64,000 nucleotides of DNA from JAJFKB01 sp965230515. GTDB taxonomy: Bacteria > Pseudomonadota > Gammaproteobacteria > Pseudomonadales > IMCC2047. Below, piece after piece: positions 17,786 through 24,237 of this stretch. The position numbers and the translations under genes were made by a program. Under the pieces are notes generated by a model that had not been told where the DNA came from, made no database searches, and was given only the letters and a program-made list of their open reading frames with translations. Position 1 is the stretch's first letter, and every line of letters starts with the position of its first letter. The stretch spans positions 1,860,001-1,924,000 of the forward strand of contig OZ246007.1 in NCBI GenBank assembly GCA_965230515.1. The letters are read 5' to 3'.

Positions 17786-18607
17786 TCATCTGCCGCCAAC
17801 CGGTCCCGGGTCATTTGTTAAAGTTAATCCATCTCCAAAAAACGGGTACTTACTCCATCCGTTCTCTCGCTGCTCTAACGCATGAACAGCCGCACCAGGT
17901 AATCGTAACAACAAAAAGAGCATTTCTCCCTGCTCTTCCGTAAACCCCAAGTCTACCAATGCGGCAGCAGCAACAAACACCATTGTAACGGGTGCATCAG
18001 CATACTTTTCCAGAGACTCTCTGTTACTGGCCAACCACGCCAGACAATGAGTTCCTTCGATCCCGGACAAGTAGTCGATTGTTTGACGTACCGGTGTTGA
18101 ACAGGATGCCCCATATGGGTCAAAACCGGGTACATGCTCTATCTCAGGCCACACCTCCAACTGCTCTGGTTTCTGATAGTTCTTTAGGCAATCCGTCCAT
18201 TCATTCAGATCATGCTTACAGGCGACCCACATCTTCATCGCCAAAAACACCTCTCGTGATCCACCGTATTGGCCAGAACCTGGTGATAACGCAGCCATCA
18301 AACAGGAGCCCGCCGGAATTCCCCCAACACCCCCATTCATAGCCGCCCGAACGCTTAAGTCCCTCGGCCCCGGGTTAGCCAAAGCAACCGCCAGCCCCTC
18401 GAGCAACCTGGCCTGGCTTTCGGTGGGTGGTTCAAGTTTAAACAGCAGGTACAGGTATTCTATCCAGCTGATCTTGCCAAGCAGGTCGCCATAAACATCA
18501 AAACCCGAGCAATAGCAGGTCGCTGCGGCGAAGGGGTTGTCTGGCTCTGGTATTTCCTGCCATATTTTGGAGTGGATAACTTCTTTTTTCTTTTCCTGAT
18601 CTGACAT
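17786..18607 (-). CDS. Citrate-synthase-fold protein 1 (citryl-CoA-lyase-like), catalytic residues replaced
   Basis: 273 residues, ATG at 18607, 24 nt after the stop of the ThDP enzyme. Family features are ISWIEYLYLLFKLEPPTESQ, a Gly-rich central segment, and LRLPGAAVHALEQRENG, as in citryl-CoA lyases. The citrate synthase catalytic positions are altered: the HGG histidine is Tyr114 (GQYGGSREV), GFGH is GFDP (161-164), and the NVDG aspartate is Thr (PVTM, 206-209). It is followed with no gap by a second protein of the same fold that has different substitutions at the same positions. The two may form a heteromer, be carbon-carbon lyases with a new mechanism, or be non-catalytic binders. I do not know the substrate. 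Confidence 0.7.
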   Translation of the reverse strand: MSDQEKKKEVIHSKIWQEIPEPDNPFAAATCYCSGFDVYGDLLGKISWIEYLYLLFKLEPPTESQARLLEGLAVALANPGPRDLSVRAAMNGGVGGIPAGSCLMAALSPGSGQYGGSREVFLAMKMWVACKHDLNEWTDCLKNYQKPEQLEVWPEIEHVPGFDPYGASCSTPVRQTIDYLSGIEGTHCLAWLASNRESLEKYADAPVTMVFVAAAALVDLGFTEEQGEMLFLLLRLPGAAVHALEQRENGWSKYPFFGDGLTLTNDPGPVGGR

Positions 18608-18631
18608 AAGTTGGTCAAGGGCCGGTAGACC

Positions 18632-20506
18632 CTAACTCATTCCTTTAATTCGGGTGGCTATAGGAGGCACTTCATTCGGATCGATAACTACTTCCAGTAA
18701 TGTAGGGCCTTTTCGCGTGCACATCACTTCAACATTTAACTCCTGCATATCCCGAGGAGTCGAAACCCGATATCCGGGCACGCCAAGTGATTCAGCCAGT
18801 CTTGAAAAATTAATCGGCGTTAACTGATGGGCGATACTCTCCGAATTGTTCAGCATCTGGCCATGCCTCACCATTCCCAGCGAGGAGTCCTTCATAACCA
18901 GAAAGATGATCGGCAATTGCTCTTCCAGAGCAACAGTTATCTCATTACCAAACATTAAAAAACTGCCATCGCCAACAATACAAACCACCGGTTCACCCGG
19001 ATTGGCAAGGGCAGTGCCAATTGCGCTACCCGGTGACCAGCCCATCGAGCAAAACTCTGCACAAACCTGAAACAACGCATTGTTGCGTAACCTTCGCCCG
19101 TTATCATAACGGTGCTGGGGGTTGTTCCATCTGGAAACCTGTCGTCGCTGGCCCACTCTTCGATCAAAGGGGTTCAGGTAATGAATCGCCCAGGCCAGAT
19201 TATTGCCGGTGTCGGCTAAAAATCGTGTATTGACCGGGAAAATTCTGGTCAACTGATGCATCAGCCATTGAGGTTTGATTGGAATCGAATCGTCAAATAT
19301 CTTGCGCGGCTCATCAAGATCAAAATGCATGACATTTTCACAGCCCTTTCCATCCGATTTGACGGCATCAAGCTTTTGCTTCCTCTGACTACCCTCTTTT
19401 GCAACTTCAGACTCTTTCAGCGGCTTCGTTGCTAGATTATCGATTACTTTTTCAAAAATTGACGCGATTCGCCCTCTGACATGCAGTTTGGCCATTGGTG
19501 AGCGCATCAAATTTGCTTCTGACTGATCAACGTGCACCAGCCGTTCGTTCAGTATCGAAGACTTGTCCCAGGCGTTCGAGGTAAATTCACCCAATGAAGC
19601 ACCAGCAACGACCACAGTATCAACCTCGGGATCACTCAGCGCATCAATAGCGCTCTGGTGACCGGCAAAGCCGATTACTCCACGAAATAACGGGTGATAT
19701 GGGCTGATAAAGCTTTTGCCATCTGGCGTGGCCAATATTCGGGCGTCCAGCAGGCAGGCCACATCGACGATCTGGCTGGCTGCCTCCCGAGCACCAACAC
19801 CCAGCACAAAAACCGTTTTACGGGACGTCGCCAGGATTTTGCATAACTCCGATACCGCATACTCATCCTGCAGTACCGGTTGTCGCATAACCTTGGAGAT
19901 ATCATAAGAGGGGCCATTTGGTACCTGGGCATAAAATATATCTGCCGGAATACTGAGGTGCACCGGGCCATAGGGTGGGCTAAGCGCCGTCATGATTGCG
20001 GTAATCAGCTTATGTTCAAACTGGTCCACATGACTGACCAGAGTATTGTATCGCGTACAAAACTGATACATGCCCACCACATTTACACCGGTGTCACCTG
20101 ATTCCTGCATTGCCTTTCGGCCAAATTTATCCTGCGAGGTTTGCGGTGTAATCACCAACAGGGGAGTGTTATTTTCATAGGAGGACGCAACCCCGGTAAT
20201 CATGTTGGTCGCGCCCGGACCGGTGGTGGAACAGCAAACACCAAGCTTGCCGGCATTTCGCGCATACGCATCCGCCATAAAGGCCGCACTGGTTTCGTGT
20301 CGCGCAACAATGGGACGGGGACCGCCTTTGCGCTTACTTCTCGCTAAAGCATTAAAGAGTGGCTCGATCGCCCCTCCGGGAATCCCAAACACATACTCAA
20401 CATTGAGTTGCTCTAAATAGGATACCAGCAGATCACCCAATTCGACTGGCTCGGATTTTCGTTTTTCTTCACGTAAAGCCTCTAGCCCAAAAACATCAGC
20501 GCTCAT
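18632..20506 (-). CDS. ThDP-dependent enzyme of the acetolactate synthase/benzoylformate decarboxylase superfamily
   Basis: 624 residues. The N-terminal PYR domain has the catalytic Glu71 in RHETSAAFMADAYAR. A middle domain spans about 210-355, and the C-terminal PP domain has GDGS at 512-515 and KDSSLGM where acetolactate synthase has NNGALGM, so the Mg-binding Asn is replaced by Asp540. An Arg/Asn-rich insertion of about 25 residues (449-480) precedes the PP core. Enzymes of this superfamily decarboxylate 2-oxo acids and join acyl units. No small regulatory subunit (ilvN) or ilvC is nearby, so valine/isoleucine synthesis is unlikely. It heads a six-gene operon with two citrate-synthase-fold proteins and a receptor/sensor module. 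Superfamily sure, substrate unknown. Confidence 0.85.
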   Translation of the reverse strand: MSADVFGLEALREEKRKSEPVELGDLLVSYLEQLNVEYVFGIPGGAIEPLFNALARSKRKGGPRPIVARHETSAAFMADAYARNAGKLGVCCSTTGPGATNMITGVASSYENNTPLLVITPQTSQDKFGRKAMQESGDTGVNVVGMYQFCTRYNTLVSHVDQFEHKLITAIMTALSPPYGPVHLSIPADIFYAQVPNGPSYDISKVMRQPVLQDEYAVSELCKILATSRKTVFVLGVGAREAASQIVDVACLLDARILATPDGKSFISPYHPLFRGVIGFAGHQSAIDALSDPEVDTVVVAGASLGEFTSNAWDKSSILNERLVHVDQSEANLMRSPMAKLHVRGRIASIFEKVIDNLATKPLKESEVAKEGSQRKQKLDAVKSDGKGCENVMHFDLDEPRKIFDDSIPIKPQWLMHQLTRIFPVNTRFLADTGNNLAWAIHYLNPFDRRVGQRRQVSRWNNPQHRYDNGRRLRNNALFQVCAEFCSMGWSPGSAIGTALANPGEPVVCIVGDGSFLMFGNEITVALEEQLPIIFLVMKDSSLGMVRHGQMLNNSESIAHQLTPINFSRLAESLGVPGYRVSTPRDMQELNVEVMCTRKGPTLLEVVIDPNEVPPIATRIKGMS

Positions 20507-20542
20507 TGTCCATCCCGCCTTTTTATTATTTTTAATGGTAAA

Positions 20543-20637
20543 TTAAAGTAGCTACGCACCGCTGGCCCCGATCTCCTATCATGTGCGCACATTTATATAA
20601 TAATTTACTTTAACTTTGCAACTTTAATTACTTTTTT
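20543..20637 (-). promoter_or_regulatory. Promoter and iterated ACTTTAA motifs ahead of the ThDP/receptor/kinase operon
   Basis: On the minus strand TTGCAA (20616-20621) and TATAAA (20592-20597) are 18 bp apart, giving a start near 20585. The motif ACTTTAA (plus strand) occurs at 20607 and 20621 with partial copies at 20613 and 20630. An inverted copy TTAAAGT lies at 20543-20549, inside the leader. A perfect 12-bp palindrome ATGTGCGCACAT (20581-20592) sits at the predicted start point. The region is much more AT-rich than its flanks. It looks like a regulated promoter; the regulator is unknown. Confidence 0.45.
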
Positions 20638-20715
20638 AATTACGGTTTATTGATTCTGATCTATCGATAGGCTGTACTGGTAATGGTCTGTAAAAATGGC
20701 AACAGACCAGACCGG

Positions 20716-21588
20716 TCAATGCGTTACAGCAATCGTGTCCGGCAACCTTATATCCATTGCAATAGGCAGGTGATCAGATATCGACTGGTGCATTACTTCC
20801 ACATTCTCGATCTCCAGACTGGGACTGACCAGTATATGATCATAGCTGTAGATAGGTCGCCAGCTGGGGTAGGTATTGTAGTGGCCATGAGCAGAGCGCA
20901 AACCCATATCACTGAGCGGTGACAGCTCCAGCACTCTATCCGCGCGACTATTTAGGTCACCCATCACCACTACATGACGATAATCAGAAAGTAATTCCCG
21001 AATATAGGCCAGCTGATTTCTCCTGGCTCTTTGGCCCAAAGAAAGATGCAACACCACTAGCACCAGAGGCTCTGCCAAAGACCCGAACTGCATGAAAATT
21101 GCACCACGACCCGGCAGCATTCCCGGTAATTTGTGATCTTCGATGGAACCCGGTTTTGGCCGGCTCAACACACCATTACTGTGTTGCGCAAACCTGCCAA
21201 GATTTCGATTGAGCTGTTGATACCAGTAGGGAAAACCTGCAGCTTCTGCCAGATATTGAACCTGATTGACGTGACCTGTACGAATGCTGCCGCCATCAAC
21301 TTCCTGCAACGCCACAATGTCGTAATCAGATACCAGCCGTGAGATATTATCAAGATTCTGCGATCGTCGCTGATGCGGCAAAATATGCTGCCACCCCCGC
21401 GTTACATAATGCCTGTAGGCATGACTATGAATACCGACCTGAATATTGTAACTGAGTAGCCGCAGATTGGTACGCGGTGCACTTTGATTCTCGCTCGACA
21501 AACCGGAATCATAGGACACGATAGTAGCTGGCGCACAGCCCGCCGCACGCTTTAAATTCGTTGAAAAATGCCGAAGCATTTGTGTCAA
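20716..21588 (-). CDS. Endonuclease/exonuclease/phosphatase family hydrolase
   Basis: 290 residues of the EEP (DNase I-like) fold. Motifs in order: LLSYNIQVG, then LQEVDGG with the metal-binding Glu, then VVMGDLNSRAD, then the C-terminal SDHLPIAMDI with catalytic Asp-His. Family members cleave phosphodiester or phosphomonoester bonds in nucleic acids, phosphoinositides or lipids. No signal peptide is evident, so it is probably cytosolic. Its position beside dsbA and cytochrome c4 matches the order seen in Pseudomonas. Substrate cannot be told. A second ATG three codons downstream is an equally good start. Confidence 0.88.
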   Translation of the reverse strand: MTQMLRHFSTNLKRAAGCAPATIVSYDSGLSSENQSAPRTNLRLLSYNIQVGIHSHAYRHYVTRGWQHILPHQRRSQNLDNISRLVSDYDIVALQEVDGGSIRTGHVNQVQYLAEAAGFPYWYQQLNRNLGRFAQHSNGVLSRPKPGSIEDHKLPGMLPGRGAIFMQFGSLAEPLVLVVLHLSLGQRARRNQLAYIRELLSDYRHVVVMGDLNSRADRVLELSPLSDMGLRSAHGHYNTYPSWRPIYSYDHILVSPSLEIENVEVMHQSISDHLPIAMDIRLPDTIAVTH

Positions 21589-21664
21589 TCACTCCTCACA
21601 TCGCGCTAACAAACCGTCAACATCTCCAGATGTGCGGCTTGTTTTCGCAACTGCTGCAAACTAC

Positions 21665-22306
21665 TTAGTCGGCCCTTGACTGCCTTTCCTTGTCAATTAA
21701 AAACTCGACCACATCAAACAACTCCTTGTCGCCGCCCTTCATACCCATACCAACAAGATACTTACCATTAACAATAATAGCAGGCACTCCGCTCGCACGG
21801 TATTTTCTTTGGTTTATTTGTGCTTTTTGCAATTTGCTGCTGACCGAGAAAGATTTGAATGCCTGGTTAAAGTCTTTTTCAGAAACGCCATGCCTGGCAA
21901 AGAACTTGGCTAAAGAGGCCTGATCAGAAATATTCTCTCTTCGTTCATGCAGTGCTTCAAAAAGTGCCGAATGGACGTTCTTTTCAACGCCCAGCAACGC
22001 AGCCGCATAAAAAGCTCTCGCATGCACAACCCAGTGCCGCGCCAACACAGCCGGCATTTTTTTGAACTCCACATCCTGTGGCAATTTGGCCGCCCATGCC
22101 TCCAAGCGAGGCTCCAATGCATAGCAATGCGGGCAGCCATACCAGAATAGCTCCAGCACCTCAATCTTGCCTGAATTCCCTGTTGATACCGGATCCGGAA
22201 GTTTCTTGTAATACTCACCTTCTTCATAAGGTGCCTGGGATTCAGCACAGGCCAGCAGTGGCACCATTAACAAAGTCAGCAGAAATTTCTTTATGATTTG
22301 TATCAT
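21665..22306 (-). CDS. dsbA: Periplasmic thiol:disulfide oxidoreductase DsbA
   Basis: 213 residues: signal peptide to about residue 21, then a thioredoxin fold with an inserted helical domain. The active site is FWYGCPHCYALEP (CPHC) and the cis-Pro loop is SGVPAIIVNGKY. DsbA introduces disulfide bonds into exported proteins and is reoxidised by DsbB, which is not in this window. The start has a GGAG Shine-Dalgarno 9 nt upstream. It follows the cytochrome c4 gene on the same strand after a terminator. Confidence 0.95.
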   Translation of the reverse strand: MIQIIKKFLLTLLMVPLLACAESQAPYEEGEYYKKLPDPVSTGNSGKIEVLELFWYGCPHCYALEPRLEAWAAKLPQDVEFKKMPAVLARHWVVHARAFYAAALLGVEKNVHSALFEALHERRENISDQASLAKFFARHGVSEKDFNQAFKSFSVSSKLQKAQINQRKYRASGVPAIIVNGKYLVGMGMKGGDKELFDVVEFLIDKERQSRAD

Positions 22307-22427
22307 TCAATAGCTCCGTTTCTCATTATCGATGGATCTATGACCATCTATTCGGCGAAAAAATCACCGATCACACCTAATTTGTTCACTTTCTTTCAGT
22401 ATAAAGCGCTCACACAGTCGGACACCC

Positions 22428-22454
22428 ACAAAAAAGGGCGGCATCGCCACCCTT
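22428..22454 (-). terminator. Rho-independent terminator after cytochrome c4
   Basis: On the minus strand the stem GGGTGGC-GAT-GCCGCCC (22436-22452) is followed by a T run (plus-strand A-tract 22429-22435). It starts 27 bp past the cytochrome stop and separates it from dsbA. Confidence 0.85.
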
Positions 22455-22478
22455 GATCTGCAACTATCCATTTAATCG

Positions 22479-23084
22479 CTAACGAAGGCCAGCAATATAA
22501 CTTGCCAATGCTGCAATCTCTTTATCATTCAGCCGGTAGGTAACCTGCCGCATCATTTTTCCATCGCCATCGTTGGTGCGCTGACCATCTCGAAACGCTT
22601 TCAGCTGAGTGGCTGTATAACCCGTATGCTGCCCTCCCAATGAAGGGTAACCGGCGGCGGAATTACCATTTCCGGTAGGCGAATGGCAGGCGGTACAGGC
22701 GGCAACACCAATACTGCCATCACCTGCTCGATAGAGTCGCTCTCCAAGCACCAACAGATCTTTATCTGCTTCGCCATAGGTAATTGACTGGCTCGCATAG
22801 TAAGCGGCTATATCCGCCAGATCCTGGTCGGATTTACCATCCAGCTGACCAGCCATCGTGGGCACAGGACGCGCTCCAGACATGATATCTTTCATCTGCT
22901 TAACCAGGTACTTCGCATTTTGCCCCGCCAATTTGGGAAAGGCATCAGCCGGACTGTTACCGTCAGCACCGTGGCATGCACCACAGGCAATAGCTTTAGA
23001 CTGGCCGGCTTGTGCATCACCATCAGCCATTGCATGACCGAACAAACCGAACAACAGAATCAGGCTTAAAACTTGCTTTTTCAT
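22479..23084 (-). CDS. Dihaem cytochrome c4
   Basis: 201 residues from the ATG at 23084, which has an AGGA Shine-Dalgarno and begins a clean signal peptide (MKKQVLSLILLFGLFGHAMA). Two homologous class I cytochrome domains follow, each with a CxxCH haem site (CGACH, CTACH) and a distal Met (VPTMAGQL; KMMRQVTY). Cytochrome c4 is a periplasmic dihaem electron carrier to terminal oxidases, and a cytochrome c oxidase operon lies 14 kb away. The position next to engB, polA and dsbA is as in Pseudomonas. Confidence 0.95.
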   Translation of the reverse strand: MKKQVLSLILLFGLFGHAMADGDAQAGQSKAIACGACHGADGNSPADAFPKLAGQNAKYLVKQMKDIMSGARPVPTMAGQLDGKSDQDLADIAAYYASQSITYGEADKDLLVLGERLYRAGDGSIGVAACTACHSPTGNGNSAAGYPSLGGQHTGYTATQLKAFRDGQRTNDGDGKMMRQVTYRLNDKEIAALASYIAGLR

Positions 23085-23406
23085 TGATAATCCTAAGTTA
23101 ATTCTCATTAATTCATTTTCTATGCTTACCAACAACCAATGGCTGTTAAGCATACCCCGCGACCGCTACACCCCAAAAACAGTCACGCAAAAGCCCTGCT
23201 GAGTGTCCACCCAGTCCCCCGTATGATCAGACTTTTGGTAACCCGCACATCGAAACACCGCGCAGTATATACTATTCTTTTATCTAACGGGAGCCCTTAA
23301 TACCCGCATCCAGGCAAACTCCCACATTGAAAACGGGTTCCGCGCTATACATTACATTTTAACAATGATAGGGTCAGACTCCCTTGAACTATCGCCTCGC
23401 TAACTC
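23085..23406. other. Divergent intergenic region with one REP-like hairpin
   Basis: 322 bp with no supportable gene between cytochrome c4 and engB. The segment 23370-23385 (AGGGTCAGACTCCCTT) resembles the GGGTCAGACTCC elements found near REP-associated transposases in gammaproteobacteria, but only one copy was noticed. A palindrome AGTATATACT lies at 23264-23273. Promoters for both flanking genes must be here, but I could not place them with confidence. Confidence 0.3.
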
Positions 23407-24021
23407 ATGACTACTGAGCGACAAAACCCTTTTCAGCAAACCCAATTCCTGACCAGCGCCGCCGGTTTGAAACAGTGCCCTGATGACCTGGGTCGGGAGA
23501 TCGCTTTCGCCGGACGCTCCAACGCGGGCAAATCAAGTGCGATCAACGCCATTGCACAGCAGAAAAAACTGGCAAAAACCAGCAAAACACCCGGACGCAC
23601 CCAGCTGCTGAATTTTTTTCAGGTACAATCAGATGAGACACGAATTGTAGACCTGCCAGGCTACGGGTTTGCCAAGGTGCCTCTTGCGCAAAAAAGAAAG
23701 TGGGAACAGTTTATTGATGATTACTTGCGCAACAGGGATAGCTTACAAGGGCTCTTTCTGATTATGGATATTCGCCACCCGTTAACAGACTTCGATAACA
23801 TGATTCTTAACTGGACAGAACAATGCCAACTGAACACACACATTCTGCTGACCAAATCTGATAAGCTGAAATTCGGCCCGGCGAAAGCAACCCTTCTCAA
23901 AGTAGAGCAAGCCCTGAAAGAATATCCCCACGTTTCCACACAACTGTTCTCCGCCACTAACCAGCGGGGCGTGGAGGATGCAAGGGTGCAGTTGGCTTCG
24001 TGGTTACAATTAGGCACATAA
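23407..24021 (+). CDS. engB: Ribosome biogenesis GTPase EngB/YihA (YsxC)
   Basis: 204 residues of the TrmE-Era-EngA-EngB GTPase class. G1 GRSNAGKSS (about 37-45), G3 DLPGYGFA, G4 TKSDKLKF and the G5 region FSATNQ are all present. EngB assists assembly of the 50S ribosomal subunit and is usually essential. It is convergent with polA, the classical polA/yihA arrangement, with a small RNA locus between them. The ATG at 23407 has no obvious Shine-Dalgarno, but it gives the expected family N-terminus. Confidence 0.95.
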   Translation: MTTERQNPFQQTQFLTSAAGLKQCPDDLGREIAFAGRSNAGKSSAINAIAQQKKLAKTSKTPGRTQLLNFFQVQSDETRIVDLPGYGFAKVPLAQKRKWEQFIDDYLRNRDSLQGLFLIMDIRHPLTDFDNMILNWTEQCQLNTHILLTKSDKLKFGPAKATLLKVEQALKEYPHVSTQLFSATNQRGVEDARVQLASWLQLGT

Positions 24022-24041
24022 CCGACACGCCCCAACAGTAT

Positions 24042-24079
24042 AAAAAAACCCCATACACCCTTGGGGGAGATGTATGGGG
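24042..24079 (-). terminator. Rho-independent terminator of the small RNA and polA
   Basis: On the minus strand the 9-bp perfect stem CCCCATACA/TGTATGGGG (24071-24079 with 24049-24057) with a 13-nt loop is followed by seven T residues. It forms the 3' end of the predicted small RNA and also stops readthrough from polA. Confidence 0.9.
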
Positions 24080-24167
24080 CGAAGTTCTCCGGCTCTGCGG
24101 GGATGCGTTCCGGAGATTTTAGACTGATAGGAGGAAAACATACTTCTCAGTCACTGCCTTGGCAGTT
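24042..24167 (-). ncRNA. Probable ErsA/Spot 42-like small regulatory RNA between polA and engB
   Basis: About 125 nt on the minus strand. The start is predicted near 24166, 6-7 nt after the TCTGA of a sigma-E/AlgU-type promoter, and the end at a strong terminator T run (24042-24048). Structure from 5': a small hairpin ACTGCC/GGCAGT (24153-24166), an unpaired CU-rich stretch UUUUCCUCCUA (24128-24138) complementary to Shine-Dalgarno sequences, a hairpin TCTCCGG/CCGGAGA (24086-24116), then the terminator stem. Spot 42 of E. coli and ErsA of Pseudomonas aeruginosa lie at this same polA-engB position, and ErsA is AlgU-dependent and of similar length. Homology by sequence was not tested. Confidence 0.7.
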
Positions 24168-24172
24168 ATAAA

Positions 24173-24199
24173 TCAGACTGTCAACCAATGCAAAAGTTC
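24173..24199 (-). promoter_or_regulatory. Sigma-E/AlgU-type promoter of the small RNA
   Basis: On the minus strand GAACTT (24194-24199) is followed after exactly 16 bp by TCTGA (24173-24177), the textbook spacing and sequence for the envelope-stress sigma factor AlgU (sigma 22, RpoE family). It lies 39-65 bp past the polA stop and 6-7 bp before the predicted RNA start. Confidence 0.7.
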
Positions 24200-24237
24200 A
24201 AACCTAAAGCAATCGCCCTAAGTGCCTGATTGCTTTG

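Noticed and set aside
16934..18607. A single citrate synthase gene split by frameshift
   Set aside because: The two proteins are homologous to each other over the same fold region and are not N- and C-terminal halves of one enzyme; each has its own start.
18632..20506. Acetolactate synthase large subunit (ilvB) of branched-chain amino acid synthesis
   Set aside because: No ilvN or ilvC alongside, an altered Mg-binding motif, an extra insertion and a receptor/sensor context argue against it.
20685..20708. Terminator after the EEP hydrolase gene
   Set aside because: The stem GGTCTGT/ACAGACC has its T run in the loop and none after it, so it does not fit a rho-independent terminator.
23370..23385. 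REP family element
   Set aside because: Only one copy was noticed in 64 kb and there is no REP-associated transposase gene; kept only as a low-confidence note in the intergenic entry.
24086..24120. Plus-strand terminator for engB
   Set aside because: The TCTCCGG/CCGGAGA stem is followed by only four T residues and is better explained as the middle hairpin of the minus-strand small RNA; it may still help stop engB transcripts.
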